A stretch of DNA of 64,000 nt from Cellulophaga sp. RHA19 (lineage in GTDB: Bacteria; Bacteroidota; Bacteroidia; Flavobacteriales; Flavobacteriaceae), in NCBI RefSeq assembly GCF_002813425.1, contig NZ_PHUL01000001.1:2239001-2303000 (forward strand). The letters are read 5' to 3'. The position numbers were made by a program, and so were the translations under genes. Below the pieces are notes generated by a model. The model was not told the origin of the DNA. It made no database searches and was given only the letters and a program-made list of their open reading frames with translations. Positions 1 to 8,436 of this stretch are shown here, one piece after another. Every line of letters starts with the position of its first letter. Position 1 is the first letter of the stretch.

Positions 1-578
1 TAATCATCATTAGTTTTTTGTAATTGCCAATCTATGAGCTCTTTGTCGCTCATTATTTTTAAAATATGCAAGTAGTAATATCTAATGGCTAATCTGTAAT
101 TTTTATCCTCTAAAGCCTTTTTTATAAGTTGTTGTATGTCTTCGTTCTTAATAATATTTTCTTCTTCAGACAAGGTAACAGAACTTTGATTTTTTTTAGA
201 TAAGTGTATACTGTTTGCGTTTACCTTTAAAAAGAATTTTATACCAATAAAAATTAATATTCCAAGCAGTACGTACGGTATAATTTTTAAAAAAGCAGCT
301 AAATAGCCTACAGCTTTTGTTCCTCCAAATAGCCATTGAAAAAAGCGTAACCAATAAGAGTAAAGCCAAGATTTAAATTTATCCCACCAAGAGTTATCTG
401 CTTTTTCTAAGGTGTAATTATAACTAGAGTCATCTTTGTAAGATTGTAAGTCTTCTTTTGTTATTTTCTTTACAGATAAAGGTGCATCATCATAATCTAC
501 CATAGTAGAGTCTTGAAAACTATACGCAGATAAAGAAAACGTGATACTAATAAGAAAAGAAAAAAGAAGTTTTTGCAT
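1..578 (-). CDS. DUF4129-like membrane protein, 3' end outside window
   Basis: Reading leftward from an ATG at 578-576, the frame stays open to the window edge (about 192 residues seen). It begins with a signal peptide (MQKLLFSFLISITFSLSA), then a Trp-rich soluble stretch, one membrane segment near residues 95-115, and the start of a cytoplasmic domain with a helical YRLAIRYYYLHILK motif. That layout is typical of Bacteroidota DUF4129 proteins. The start lies one base after the stop of the upstream membrane-protein gene, so the two are co-transcribed. In related genomes this locus continues to DUF4350, MoxR ATPase and DUF58 genes. The biochemical role is unknown, and the family call rests on pattern and context. 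Confidence 0.75.
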   Translation of the reverse strand, partial: MQKLLFSFLISITFSLSAYSFQDSTMVDYDDAPLSVKKITKEDLQSYKDDSSYNYTLEKADNSWWDKFKSWLYSYWLRFFQWLFGGTKAVGYLAAFLKIIPYVLLGILIFIGIKFFLKVNANSIHLSKKNQSSVTLSEEENIIKNEDIQQLIKKALEDKNYRLAIRYYYLHILKIMSDKELIDWQLQKTNDD

Positions 579-579
579 A

Positions 580-1464
580 TTATAAATCGGTAGTATTTCC
601 TAAATTTTTAATACGCTCCATAGTACCCGTTAAATTTTTTCTTTCGTTTAAATCAAAATAAATAAGAGCGCCAGAAATGACCGTTAAAATACTTAATAGG
701 TATTGGCACAAGCTACTTAAGGCTTGTATTATTATGCTAATAGGATCGGTTAAATTGTTTCCCATAGTACTAGGGTCTACTTCAGCAGAAAACACTCCCA
801 TTTTTGCCCACATATATATGGCAGAAGGTATTCCAAATGCCATACCTGCAACAAAAACAACAATAACAATTACTAAAAGAGTAGCAAAAGTTATCCACCA
901 ATAATCTTTAACTAAACCAAAGCTATCACTAAAGGCATCACCAACAGATTTTTGGTTAAAAATTAAAATACTAAAGGCTAAAGACATTGGAACATAAAGA
1001 TAAATAGTGCCCAAACCACAAGGTATTAGTCCAATAATTAGGCAAATACTAGCTAAAAATGATAGTCCAATAAACTTCCAAAAACTATTGTAAACTTCAG
1101 ATTTAATTTGATTGTAGTTTATAGAACCATTATTTTCTATATAACTTTTTATATAATGTAAGGTAACAGATTGTGCCATTGAATAAGCAACTATCATTGA
1201 TATAAAAAAAAGAAAGAAAGAAAGAAAAAACATAAAAAGATCCGAGGATTTCCTTGCTTTTTCTATGTTAAAATCAAACAAGTCTCCGGTAGAATATGAG
1301 TAAAATGCGTGACAAATTAAGTAAACAACCAAATACGGACCAGCTATTTTAAAAAAGGTGTTAAAAAATGGTTTTAATTGAGTTCTTAAAAAAGCAAAAG
1401 TGTCGCCTAAAATTTCACCTAAATCTCTTTTCTTTTTAAACTCTACGTAATTGTTATTCTGCAT
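580..1464 (-). CDS. Multi-pass inner-membrane protein of SpoIIM/DUF4129 locus
   Basis: The 294-residue protein has a charged N-terminal stretch and about six hydrophobic segments (near 34-55, 76-98, 126-167 as a pair, 189-217 and 243-270). I see no catalytic motif. The start overlaps the end of the SpoIIM-like gene by 11 bases and its stop is one base from the next start, so it is the middle gene of a tight operon. It resembles DUF4013-type or glycerophosphodiester-phosphodiesterase membrane domains only in general topology. A short (GAAA)4 run at 1212-1227 lies inside the frame. Function is unknown; a structural role in an envelope complex is inference from context. Confidence 0.8.
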   Translation of the reverse strand: MQNNNYVEFKKKRDLGEILGDTFAFLRTQLKPFFNTFFKIAGPYLVVYLICHAFYSYSTGDLFDFNIEKARKSSDLFMFFLSFFLFFISMIVAYSMAQSVTLHYIKSYIENNGSINYNQIKSEVYNSFWKFIGLSFLASICLIIGLIPCGLGTIYLYVPMSLAFSILIFNQKSVGDAFSDSFGLVKDYWWITFATLLVIVIVVFVAGMAFGIPSAIYMWAKMGVFSAEVDPSTMGNNLTDPISIIIQALSSLCQYLLSILTVISGALIYFDLNERKNLTGTMERIKNLGNTTDL

Positions 1465-2419
1465 GGTTGGTTCTTTTGTGTAATAAATAAGGATAAATAA
1501 CGTAATAATATAATATTAAAACTAATGAGCTTGTAATAATTAATATAGCAAGCCAATCTGGCATTTCTGTATGTCTAGTAACAAAACCCTCTAAAAAGCC
1601 AGCTACAACAAAGAAAGGAACAGTAGATAGCATTATTTTTAAGCCGTTTACAGTGCCTCTTTTAAAAGATTCTAGTCTTGTATAAGTGCCAGGAAAAAGA
1701 ATCCCTTTTGCTAAAACAAGTCCGGCACAACCAGCAATTATAATTACAGATATCTCTATAGTGCCGTGTATCCAAATAGTACGTGCAGACTCCCATAGCA
1801 ATCCTTTTTCATAAAACATATACTGAAAACTACCTAGCATAATGCCATTTTGCATCATCACAAATAAAGAACCTATACCAAGCAAAATGCCATATATAAA
1901 AGCCATCATAGCTACTTTTATATTGTTAATAGTAATCCCTAAAAACATTTTAAATTCACTTTGCTGTTTGTAAACAGCCATAGGATCATCATTGGCAATA
2001 TTTTCTAAAGTCATATTTACATAGCCATCGCCTAAAAAAGATCTAACAAAATCACCATCATTAGCAGCAGAGAAAGCTCCTACTGCGCAAAAAAATGAAA
2101 AAACTAGAAATGCAATTAGTAATTCACGACGATTGTGATAAAATAATGTGGGAAATTCTGTTTTCCAAAAGCTGATTATTCTGTTTTTTGGCTCTTTTTT
2201 GGTCTTATATATTTTTTGATGAGCTTCTGAAGCCAAAGAATTTAAAAAAAATGCGGTGTTGCTACCAGGGTAGAAAGTCTTGGCATAGCTAAGGTGATCG
2301 GTAATTTCGATATACAAATCTGATAATTTGTTTGGGTCAATTTCCGTTTTCTTTGCCAGGACACTTTCAAAAGTAGTCCATTTGTCTTTATTTTGCTTTA
2401 CAAAGGCAGCTTCGCGCAT
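1454..2419 (-). CDS. SpoIIM-like (stage II sporulation protein M family) membrane protein
   Basis: I place the start at 2419 (MREAAFVKQNKDKW), giving 321 residues. The open frame extends to 2512, but that would overlap the divergent RDD gene, and MREAAF is the N-terminus usual for Bacteroidota members. A soluble helical N-terminal region of about 95 residues is followed by five membrane segments (about 99-119, 160-190, 218-240, 262-282, 288-312), matching the SpoIIM/DUF95 fold. In Bacillus SpoIIM belongs to the engulfment machinery; this organism shows no sign of sporulation, so the role here is different and unknown. Only 33 bases separate its start from the divergent RDD gene, leaving a very compact promoter region. 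Confidence 0.85.
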   Translation of the reverse strand: MREAAFVKQNKDKWTTFESVLAKKTEIDPNKLSDLYIEITDHLSYAKTFYPGSNTAFFLNSLASEAHQKIYKTKKEPKNRIISFWKTEFPTLFYHNRRELLIAFLVFSFFCAVGAFSAANDGDFVRSFLGDGYVNMTLENIANDDPMAVYKQQSEFKMFLGITINNIKVAMMAFIYGILLGIGSLFVMMQNGIMLGSFQYMFYEKGLLWESARTIWIHGTIEISVIIIAGCAGLVLAKGILFPGTYTRLESFKRGTVNGLKIMLSTVPFFVVAGFLEGFVTRHTEMPDWLAILIITSSLVLILYYYVIYPYLLHKRTNHAE

Positions 2420-2452
2420 TGGCTTTAAGATTTGTACCAAAGAAACTAAAAT

Positions 2453-3169
2453 ATGAACGAAATTCAAATAGAAACTGCTCAAAATATTAGCATTCATCAA
2501 AATGCTGCACATTTGGGTGATAGGATGCTGGCCTATATTATAGACAGCATTGTTATTTTTGTTTACACGTTACTTATGATTCTTTTGTTGGTATATATGA
2601 ATATCCATTTTAAAGATATGTGGCATTTATATTTAATAGTAACATTACCAGCTTTCTTCTATTATTTATTGTTAGAGTATTTTATGAATGGCTCTACGGT
2701 TGGTAAAAAAATAATGTCTATTAGAGTTGTAAAATTAGATGGGTCTAAACCAAATTTTTCTAGCTATTTTATACGTTGGATTATGCGTATTGTAGATGTA
2801 GTTTTGTCTACCGGAGGTGTTGCTGTACTTACAATATTGTTAAGAGGTAACGGACAGCGTTTGGGAGATATAGCTGCAGGAACTACAGTAATTACGGAAA
2901 AGAAAAAAGTGAAATTGCAAGATACAATGGTGGCTAATTTACCAGAAAATTACTCGCCAAGTTACCCGCAGGTAACTGTTTTTAAAGATCCAGAGATGCA
3001 AACTATAAAAGAATTATATAGCTCTGCAAAACGTAATGGAGACCACAACGTTATAGTATCTTTGTCTAATAAAATAAAAGAAGTTACTAGTATAACTACA
3101 GATAAAAAACCTTTAGAATTTGTAGACACTGTTATTAAAGATTATATCTACTATACTCAAGAATTATAA
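2453..3169 (+). CDS. RDD family membrane protein
   Basis: The 238-residue protein has an RDD domain at about residues 18-150 with three membrane segments; the Arg and Asp signature is seen in DRMLAYIIDSIVIF near the start of the first segment. A soluble tail of about 85 residues follows, ending in YIYYTQEL. It is divergent from the SpoIIM-like gene with only 33 bases between starts, an arrangement common in Flavobacteriia. The neighbouring TRIC gene starts 4 bases after its stop, so the two form an operon. RDD proteins have been linked to ion transport in some bacteria, but no specific substrate can be read here. Confidence 0.88.
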   Translation: MNEIQIETAQNISIHQNAAHLGDRMLAYIIDSIVIFVYTLLMILLLVYMNIHFKDMWHLYLIVTLPAFFYYLLLEYFMNGSTVGKKIMSIRVVKLDGSKPNFSSYFIRWIMRIVDVVLSTGGVAVLTILLRGNGQRLGDIAAGTTVITEKKKVKLQDTMVANLPENYSPSYPQVTVFKDPEMQTIKELYSSAKRNGDHNVIVSLSNKIKEVTSITTDKKPLEFVDTVIKDYIYYTQEL

Positions 3170-3173
3170 GCTT

Positions 3174-3794
3174 ATGTTTTATCTAGTTATAGATATTTTA
3201 GGAACAATAGCATTTGCTATATCTGGTGTTTTGGTAGCAATGGATAAAAAACTGGATCCTTTTGGAGTTTTTATTGTTGCCTTTGTTACAGCTGTTGGTG
3301 GTGGTACATTAAGAGATTTGTTGCTTGGTAATACACCAGTAACTTGGTTGTTGCAACCAATTTATATTTATACAATTTTAACTACGGTAGTGCTCTCTAT
3401 CATTTTTAGAAAACAATTAAAATACTTAAGAACTTCTCTTTTTTTGTTTGATACCATAGGTATTGGTCTTTATACTTTAGCAGGAGTAGAGAAGGGACTA
3501 GATGCAAATCTACTGCCAATTATGTGTATTGTTGTTGGTACAATAACTGCCTGTTTTGGAGGTGTTATACGCGATATTTTGTGTAATGAAATTCCTGTGA
3601 TATTTAGAAAAGAAGTGTATGCAACAGCTTGTATAATAGGGGCTAGCAGTTATTTTTTATTGATAAAATTACCTGTGAAACCTAATTATATACACGTAAT
3701 TTGCATTTTTATTGTAATTACAGTGCGTTTGTTGGCTGTTAAATTTAAAATTGCTTTACCAACTATTTATCCGCCAGTAGAAACTAAAAAATAA
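3174..3794 (+). CDS. Trimeric intracellular cation (TRIC, UPF0126) channel family protein
   Basis: The 206-residue inner-membrane protein has two homologous halves of three helices plus a final helix. Each half carries the family's glycine-rich kink motif: GGGTLRDLLLG at about residues 42-52 and FGGVIRDILCNEIP at about 127-140. Prokaryotic TRIC homologues form trimeric monovalent cation channels. The length is usual for the family (about 200-210 residues). It begins 4 bases after the RDD gene. It faces the cyclophilin gene tail to tail with about 30 AT-rich bases between, where I see no clear terminator. Confidence 0.92.
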   Translation: MFYLVIDILGTIAFAISGVLVAMDKKLDPFGVFIVAFVTAVGGGTLRDLLLGNTPVTWLLQPIYIYTILTTVVLSIIFRKQLKYLRTSLFLFDTIGIGLYTLAGVEKGLDANLLPIMCIVVGTITACFGGVIRDILCNEIPVIFRKEVYATACIIGASSYFLLIKLPVKPNYIHVICIFIVITVRLLAVKFKIALPTIYPPVETKK

Positions 3795-3826
3795 GCATAA
3801 TTTTTAATTAAAGTAATAACTACAAT

Positions 3827-4537
3827 CTACTTTATAACTTCAGCTTTAATTATAAAAATATTTTTTTTAGGCCAATCTCCTTTGTCAACAGGTTGTCTGT
3901 TAATTAAATCTACAACATCCATACCTTCTATAACACGACCAAAAGGAGTATAATCTTTATCTAAATGATAAGAGCCAGGTTTTGTTACCACAATAAAAAA
4001 CTCATAAGGAGAGGCTAATTTATGCGGGTTGTCACTTTCACTGCTTGGCATAGATATCACGCCTCTATGGTGTTTGTGTCCTTTTTTTGTATCAGGAGGT
4101 AATAAATACCTGCCAATTTCTCCTCTTTTTTTAGCTGTTTTTATATTATCTGCATTACCACCTTGAATAATAAAATTTTTGACTACTCTATGAAAATAGG
4201 TGTCATTAAAATAGCCTTTTTTTGTTAGGTAAATAAAATTAGCTTTGTGGTAAGGTACATTATCAAATAATTGCAAAGTAAAGCTACCAAGGTTTGTGGT
4301 AATTTTTACTTTATCTTCTTTTAATGTTTTATTGTATTCATAAAAAAAAGGAATAGCATTTTCCTCGGTAAGTACAAACTTTTCTTCTTTTTTAGTAACT
4401 TTAGAACTGTCTATTGCAAGAGTGTCTGTTTTTACTTTAGCATCCTCTGTTTTTTGCTTTTGTTTTGCTGCGTTGTTGCAACTGAATGTTAAAATTAGTA
4501 GTAATAGTATAGTGTAAGATAGTACCTTTGTATTCAT
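3827..4537 (-). CDS. Cyclophilin-type peptidyl-prolyl isomerase lipoprotein
   Basis: I choose the start at 4537 (MNTKVLSYTILLLLILTFSC), which gives a clean lipoprotein signal with the lipidated cysteine at residue 20; an in-frame ATG 21 bases upstream is possible but weakens the signal. After a Lys-rich linker, the cyclophilin domain fills about residues 80-236, with TYFHRVVKNFIIQGG, an SMPSSESDNPHKLASPYEFF region and FGRVIEGMDVVD. The catalytic FHR and downstream Gln are present. It should act on proline bonds of envelope proteins from a membrane anchor. Its start codon shares the palindrome CATG with the start of the divergent Nudix gene, so each gene's upstream region lies inside the other. 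Confidence 0.9.
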   Translation of the reverse strand: MNTKVLSYTILLLLILTFSCNNAAKQKQKTEDAKVKTDTLAIDSSKVTKKEEKFVLTEENAIPFFYEYNKTLKEDKVKITTNLGSFTLQLFDNVPYHKANFIYLTKKGYFNDTYFHRVVKNFIIQGGNADNIKTAKKRGEIGRYLLPPDTKKGHKHHRGVISMPSSESDNPHKLASPYEFFIVVTKPGSYHLDKDYTPFGRVIEGMDVVDLINRQPVDKGDWPKKNIFIIKAEVIK

Positions 4538-5177
4538 GAATTTTGATGATTTTACCAAGAGAATTTCAAAAATAAAGAATCTTCCTTTACTAGGTGAAGA
4601 ATCTCATAATAAAATGGCTCCATCTATTAGAATAGATGAGTTAAGTAGAATGAAAAATCAGCGTGATAAAGCACGTAAAGCAGCTGTTATGGCTTTGTTT
4701 TACCCAACAGAAGAAAACAGTACCAACTTGTTGTTAATGCTGCGTAAAACTTATAAAGGTGTGCACTCTAACCAAATTGGTTTTCCGGGTGGTAAGGTAG
4801 AAAAAGAAGATAAAAATCTATTAGCTACAGCATTAAGAGAAACGTATGAAGAAGTGGGTGTACCACAACAAAAAGTACAGGTAATGGCAGAGCTATCATC
4901 TATATACATACCACCAAGTAATTTTGAAGTGCAACCCTATATAGGATTATACCCTAATCCAGCTCCTTTTGTTATTCAAGAGTCAGAAGTAGAGCATTTA
5001 GTAGAGGTTTCTTTGCTAGATTTTATGGATGATAGTAAAATTAGCACTCAAAATTTAACAACTTCTTATGCTGTAAATATAGATGTACCAGCCTTTAAAT
5101 TAGGTGGTTATGTTGTTTGGGGTGCAACTGCAATGATAATGAGCGAACTTAAAGAGCTACTAAAACAATTGTTATAG
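4536..5177 (+). CDS. Nudix hydrolase, CoA pyrophosphatase type
   Basis: The 213-residue protein has a Nudix box with RETYEEVGV preceded by GGKVEKED, and directly before it the CoA-pyrophosphatase signature LLMLRKTYKGVHSNQIGFPG. Spacing in the box matches E. coli NudL as I recall it. The family splits CoA and related compounds into 4'-phosphopantetheine and 3',5'-ADP, needing divalent metal. The start at 4536 is supported by the N-terminal MNFDDF...HNKMAP region typical of the family; an ATG at 4614 would remove it. The start codon overlaps the divergent cyclophilin start inside CATG. The exact substrate is inferred. Confidence 0.9.
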   Translation: MNFDDFTKRISKIKNLPLLGEESHNKMAPSIRIDELSRMKNQRDKARKAAVMALFYPTEENSTNLLLMLRKTYKGVHSNQIGFPGGKVEKEDKNLLATALRETYEEVGVPQQKVQVMAELSSIYIPPSNFEVQPYIGLYPNPAPFVIQESEVEHLVEVSLLDFMDDSKISTQNLTTSYAVNIDVPAFKLGGYVVWGATAMIMSELKELLKQLL

Positions 5178-5215
5178 TTATATAAATTTGTAGATTTGGC
5201 AACACAATATTAATT

Positions 5216-6022
5216 ATGGGTTTATTTAAAAAGAATCCTTTTGGGCATATACTATTTTTAAAAAAATGGTTAATAAGAATTGCGGCTTTATTTACACACC
5301 GCAGGTACAAAGGGTTTAATAAATTAGAAATAGAAGGATCACAAATACTAAGAGACTTGCCAGACAAAGGCGTACTATTTGTATCTAACCACCAAACATA
5401 CTTTGCAGATGTAGTTGCAATGTTTCATGTTTTTAATGCCAGTTTAAGTGGCAGAGAAGATAATATTAGAAATATTGGTTACATCTGGAAGCCTAAGTTG
5501 AATATGTACTATGTAGCTGCTGCAGAGACAATGAAAAAAAGTCTTTTAACTAAGATTTTGGCTTACGCTGGTTCTATTAGTATACAACGTACGTGGCGTG
5601 CAGACGGGCAAGATGTAAAAAGGCAAGTAAAAATGAGCGATATTAGTAATATTGGTACCGCTTTAGATGATGGTTGGGTTATTACATTTCCGCAAGGAAC
5701 AACCACTCCTTGGAAACCTTTACGTAAAGGAACTGCACATATTATAAAAAAATACAAGCCTATTGTTGTACCTGTTGTAATAGATGGTTTTAGACGTTCT
5801 TTTGATAAAAAAGGACTGAGAATAAAGAAAAAAGGTATTTTACAGTCTATGGTTATAAAAGAACCTTTAGATATAGATTATGAAAATGATTCTTTTGAGT
5901 CTATTATAGATAAGCTAGGGCACGCTATAGAGCAAGATCCTTCTTATTTAAAAGTAATTTCTAAGGCAGATTTGAAAGCGCTAGAAGAAGAAAATGAACT
6001 TAGAAAGTGGAAACTAGATTAA
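5216..6022 (+). CDS. PlsC-like 1-acylglycerol-3-phosphate acyltransferase family protein
   Basis: The 268-residue protein has the acyltransferase fold: a basic N-terminal stretch, SNHQTYFADVV with His59 and Asp65, and FPQGTTTPW near residue 160. These are variants of the classical motifs: the His-Asp spacing is one residue longer than the NHX4D pattern and the usual FPEGT is FPQGT. This variant family is common in Flavobacteriia and is annotated as a phospholipid acyltransferase, but the precise acceptor is uncertain. It starts 38 bases after the Nudix gene; a TAnnTTTG-like element (TAAATTTG, 5183-5190) could give it its own promoter. A strong terminator follows. Confidence 0.83.
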   Translation: MGLFKKNPFGHILFLKKWLIRIAALFTHRRYKGFNKLEIEGSQILRDLPDKGVLFVSNHQTYFADVVAMFHVFNASLSGREDNIRNIGYIWKPKLNMYYVAAAETMKKSLLTKILAYAGSISIQRTWRADGQDVKRQVKMSDISNIGTALDDGWVITFPQGTTTPWKPLRKGTAHIIKKYKPIVVPVVIDGFRRSFDKKGLRIKKKGILQSMVIKEPLDIDYENDSFESIIDKLGHAIEQDPSYLKVISKADLKALEEENELRKWKLD

Positions 6023-6050
6023 TTGTTTAATATTTCATTTTCGTATAAAA

Positions 6051-6087
6051 AAAAACCATCTGATTAATCAGATGGTTTTTTTTTTTT
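6051..6087. terminator. Bidirectional terminator between convergent genes
   Basis: A perfect 14-bp stem (6051-6064 with 6067-6080, core CCATCTGAT/ATCAGATGG) has A-rich and T-rich flanks on both sides. It sits between plsC-like (+) and the sigma-operon membrane gene (-), so it can end both transcripts. Confidence 0.9.
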
Positions 6088-6110
6088 GGTTGTATAATAG
6101 GGTCGTTTGT

Positions 6111-6758
6111 TTAAATCTCCATTTTTTTTAATTCGTAGTAGTTTCTGTTTAATTTTTTAAGTAATAACCCGTACAAGAGAAAATAAATTAAAGCAAATAC
6201 AACAGTAGTTACAACAGCTACAACAACAAATGTTATTGTCATTATGGTTTTAAATTTTTCTGCAGATACGTTTGTAGGCAATTCTTCAGGATAAATTGTG
6301 GTGAGCATTACAGGATCAAAATAAACACAAACTGCTTGTGCAAGCATTGTAAACATTAAGGTAGCTAAACTAAAAATAACATAGTGTTTTACCGTTTTTC
6401 TAGTCCGTATAATATTTTTCATTAACGTCTTAGAGTCATCTAAAACAGAAATCTCTTTATATCTTTTATAAAATTGATAAATAAAATAGAATATAACGGT
6501 GTATTGTATAATAGACAATGCTATAAAAAATACACCATATGTATTGCCATAGTACATTTTAGCAATATGTTCTCTTGTACTAGGGAAAATAAAGAGTAAG
6601 TTGGGGAGTACAAATTCCAAAATACTAATTATAAATATCCACTTAACAATAGAGGAAGACTTCTTCCATATCATTTTGTAAATATCATTGTACGACAATT
6701 TAGGAAGTTCGTCTCCCTTTTTTTGCCAATCTTTTTTTAAGATATCCAATTCATCCAT
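6111..6758 (-). CDS. Four-helix membrane protein, probable partner of ECF sigma factor 1
   Basis: This 215-residue protein begins with a soluble, charged N-terminus of about 38 residues (MDELDILKKDWQKKGDELP), then two membrane segments (about 39-60 and 72-95), a short basic loop, and two further segments (about 125-145 and 170-200). It starts four bases after the sigma gene's stop, so translation is coupled. A short cytoplasmic N-terminus followed by membrane helices next to an ECF sigma gene suggests an anti-sigma role, but I see no recognised zinc-binding (HxxxCxxC) anti-sigma motif, so this is inference. Confidence 0.72.
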   Translation of the reverse strand: MDELDILKKDWQKKGDELPKLSYNDIYKMIWKKSSSIVKWIFIISILEFVLPNLLFIFPSTREHIAKMYYGNTYGVFFIALSIIQYTVIFYFIYQFYKRYKEISVLDDSKTLMKNIIRTRKTVKHYVIFSLATLMFTMLAQAVCVYFDPVMLTTIYPEELPTNVSAEKFKTIMTITFVVVAVVTTVVFALIYFLLYGLLLKKLNRNYYELKKMEI

Positions 6759-6762
6759 ACAA

Positions 6763-7257
6763 TTAAGGATTTAAAATGGTTTTTAATTTTTTCTTTATTC
6801 TGTTCATCTTTACCCTAGCGTTTACTTCGCTAATACCTAGTGTTTCAGATATTTCTGTATAATCCTTATCTTCTAAGTAAAGAAAAACCAATGCTTTATC
6901 TATGTCTCCCAACTGCTTTACAGCTTTGTACATAAGTTTTAGTTGTAATTCTTGTGTTTCATCATATTCATCAGCCTTGATTTTAAAAATTACAGACTCA
7001 TAACTTTGTGTGCTAACTTTTCTTTTAGATTTTCTGTAAAGTGTAATAGCAGTGTTTAAAGCCACTCTATACATCCAAGTACTAAATTTAGAATCGCCTC
7101 TAAATTTTGGGTACGCTTTCCATAGTTGTATAGTTATTTCTTGAAACAAGTCGTTATGAGCATCCTTGTCATTAGTGTACAGCGTACAGACCTTGTGAAC
7201 AATATTTTGGTTGTTCTCTAGTTCTGTTACAAATGCATGTTCTAAGTCTTTGCTCAC
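6763..7257 (-). CDS. ECF RNA polymerase sigma factor 1
   Basis: The 164-residue protein contains sigma region 2 (DLFQEITIQLWKAY, then FSTWMYRVALN, about residues 36-70) and region 4 with a helix-turn-helix (YTEISETLGISEVNARVKM, about 130-150), with no region 3 or 1.1, as expected for extracytoplasmic-function sigma factors. It directs RNA polymerase to a stress or envelope regulon that cannot be named here. The next gene encodes a membrane protein that may restrain it. Upstream, a TGTAACAA element at the right distance suggests autoregulation and resembles those of the two other ECF sigma genes in the window. Confidence 0.92.
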   Translation of the reverse strand: MSKDLEHAFVTELENNQNIVHKVCTLYTNDKDAHNDLFQEITIQLWKAYPKFRGDSKFSTWMYRVALNTAITLYRKSKRKVSTQSYESVIFKIKADEYDETQELQLKLMYKAVKQLGDIDKALVFLYLEDKDYTEISETLGISEVNARVKMNRIKKKLKTILNP

Positions 7258-7283
7258 TTTTTTGGTTGGTAGTTGTACTTGTT

Positions 7284-7310
7284 AGTATTGGTTATTTATA
7301 ATTTGTTACA
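7284..7310 (-). promoter_or_regulatory. Candidate ECF-type promoter of sigma gene 1
   Basis: Reading leftward, TGTAACA (7310-7304; GTAAC at 7309-7305) is followed after 16 bases by ATACT (7288-7284), 27 bases before the ATG. The -35-like half matches the other two sigma genes exactly; the -10 half is the most divergent of the three. Confidence 0.45.
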
Positions 7311-7326
7311 TTATAAAGTAAAAATA

Positions 7327-8223
7327 TTATTTTCTAGGATGATAGTTAGCAATTACGCTTGCCAAGTGTGTACGGTCTACGTGTACGTAAACTTCTGTAG
7401 TTGTAATACTTTCGTGACCCAACATTTGTTGTATTGCTCTTAAGTCTGCTCCATTTTCTAGCAAATGTGTTGCAAATGAGTGACGTAAGGTATGCGGACT
7501 AATTGTTTTTTTTAATTCAATGGTTTCTGCTAATTGTTTAATAATAGTAAAAATCATAGCACGTGTTAATTGTCTTCCTCTGCGGTTTAGAAACAAAATA
7601 TCTTCAAAACCTTTTTTTATATCTAAATGATTTCTAATTTCATCTTTATATATAGTAATGTACTTTTTATTAATATTACTAATAGGAACAAAACGTTGTT
7701 TATCTCCTTTTCCTGTAACTCTTATAAAATCTTCATTAAAGAATAAATCTGATAGTCTCAAATTTGTAAGTTCGGACACACGTAGACCACAACCATATAA
7801 AGTTTCTAGCATTGCTCTGTTGCGTTCGCCTTCAGGCTTGCTTAGGTCTATTGCGTCTATCAAATTATTAATTTCCTCAACAGACAAGGTATCTGGCAGT
7901 TTTCTACCAATTTTTGGAGCCTCTATTAAATCCATAGGATTGTCTGCTCTATAATCTTCAAAAATTAGGTAATTAAAAAAACTCTTTAGACCAGATAATA
8001 TTCTTGCTTGTGACCTTGGGTTAATACTGGCAGATATCTCGTATATAAACCTTAGTGTAGTTTCTTTAGTAATAGTAATGGGAGTTTCTGTTATATTTTT
8101 TTGCTCTAAAAAGGAAATTAACTTTTCTACATCTAATACGTAATTAGTGATAGAATTCTCCATTAATCCTCTTTCTATTTTTAGATAGTGCTGATAATCA
8201 GTTAGTCCCTGTCTCCATTTCAT
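7327..8223 (-). CDS. xerD: Site-specific tyrosine recombinase XerD
   Basis: I place the start at 8223 (MKWRQGLTDYQHYL), giving 298 residues, the standard XerD length; the longer open frame to 8361 adds a 46-residue extension that looks non-coding. An N-terminal SAM-like DNA-binding domain (1-105) precedes the catalytic domain with Arg148 (GLRVSEL), Lys172 (GKGDKQRF), His244 and Arg247 (SPHTLRHS), His270 (LGHES) and Tyr279 (TTEVYVHV). XerD acts with XerC at dif to resolve chromosome dimers. In many Flavobacteriia xerD lies next to aroQ; here three beta-barrel genes sit between them. No sign of a mobile element accompanies it, so it is read as the housekeeping recombinase. Confidence 0.95.
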   Translation of the reverse strand: MKWRQGLTDYQHYLKIERGLMENSITNYVLDVEKLISFLEQKNITETPITITKETTLRFIYEISASINPRSQARILSGLKSFFNYLIFEDYRADNPMDLIEAPKIGRKLPDTLSVEEINNLIDAIDLSKPEGERNRAMLETLYGCGLRVSELTNLRLSDLFFNEDFIRVTGKGDKQRFVPISNINKKYITIYKDEIRNHLDIKKGFEDILFLNRRGRQLTRAMIFTIIKQLAETIELKKTISPHTLRHSFATHLLENGADLRAIQQMLGHESITTTEVYVHVDRTHLASVIANYHPRK

Positions 8224-8375
8224 ATAGGTTAAAATTAAGTTAATAATTTGGTTAAAAAAAGAGTTTTTTATCGGTCTTTTTTCTTCACAACTGTTTGTTG
8301 TTGGTTTACAACAATTACTTACATTTACACAACAAACATTGTAAGTGAACAAGATTAACAATCTATGTTTACTGC

Positions 8376-8436
8376 ATAATTATAAACTAAAAATTAAAAT
8401 TATTTTTATGAAAAAGTTATTTATTGTAGCTATCAC
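8376..8436 (+). repeat. 5' leader repeat, copy 1 (barrel gene 1)
   Basis: About 60 bases covering the untranslated leader, the ATG and the first codons (starts ATAATTATAAACTAAAAATT) are nearly identical to 9812-9873 in front of barrel gene 3. Since part is untranslated, protein selection alone does not explain the match; recent duplication or gene conversion does. Confidence 0.9.

Noticed and set aside
7327..8361. Integrase of a mobile element
   Set aside because: Length and motifs are those of housekeeping XerD; no attachment repeats, cargo or composition change are seen around it.
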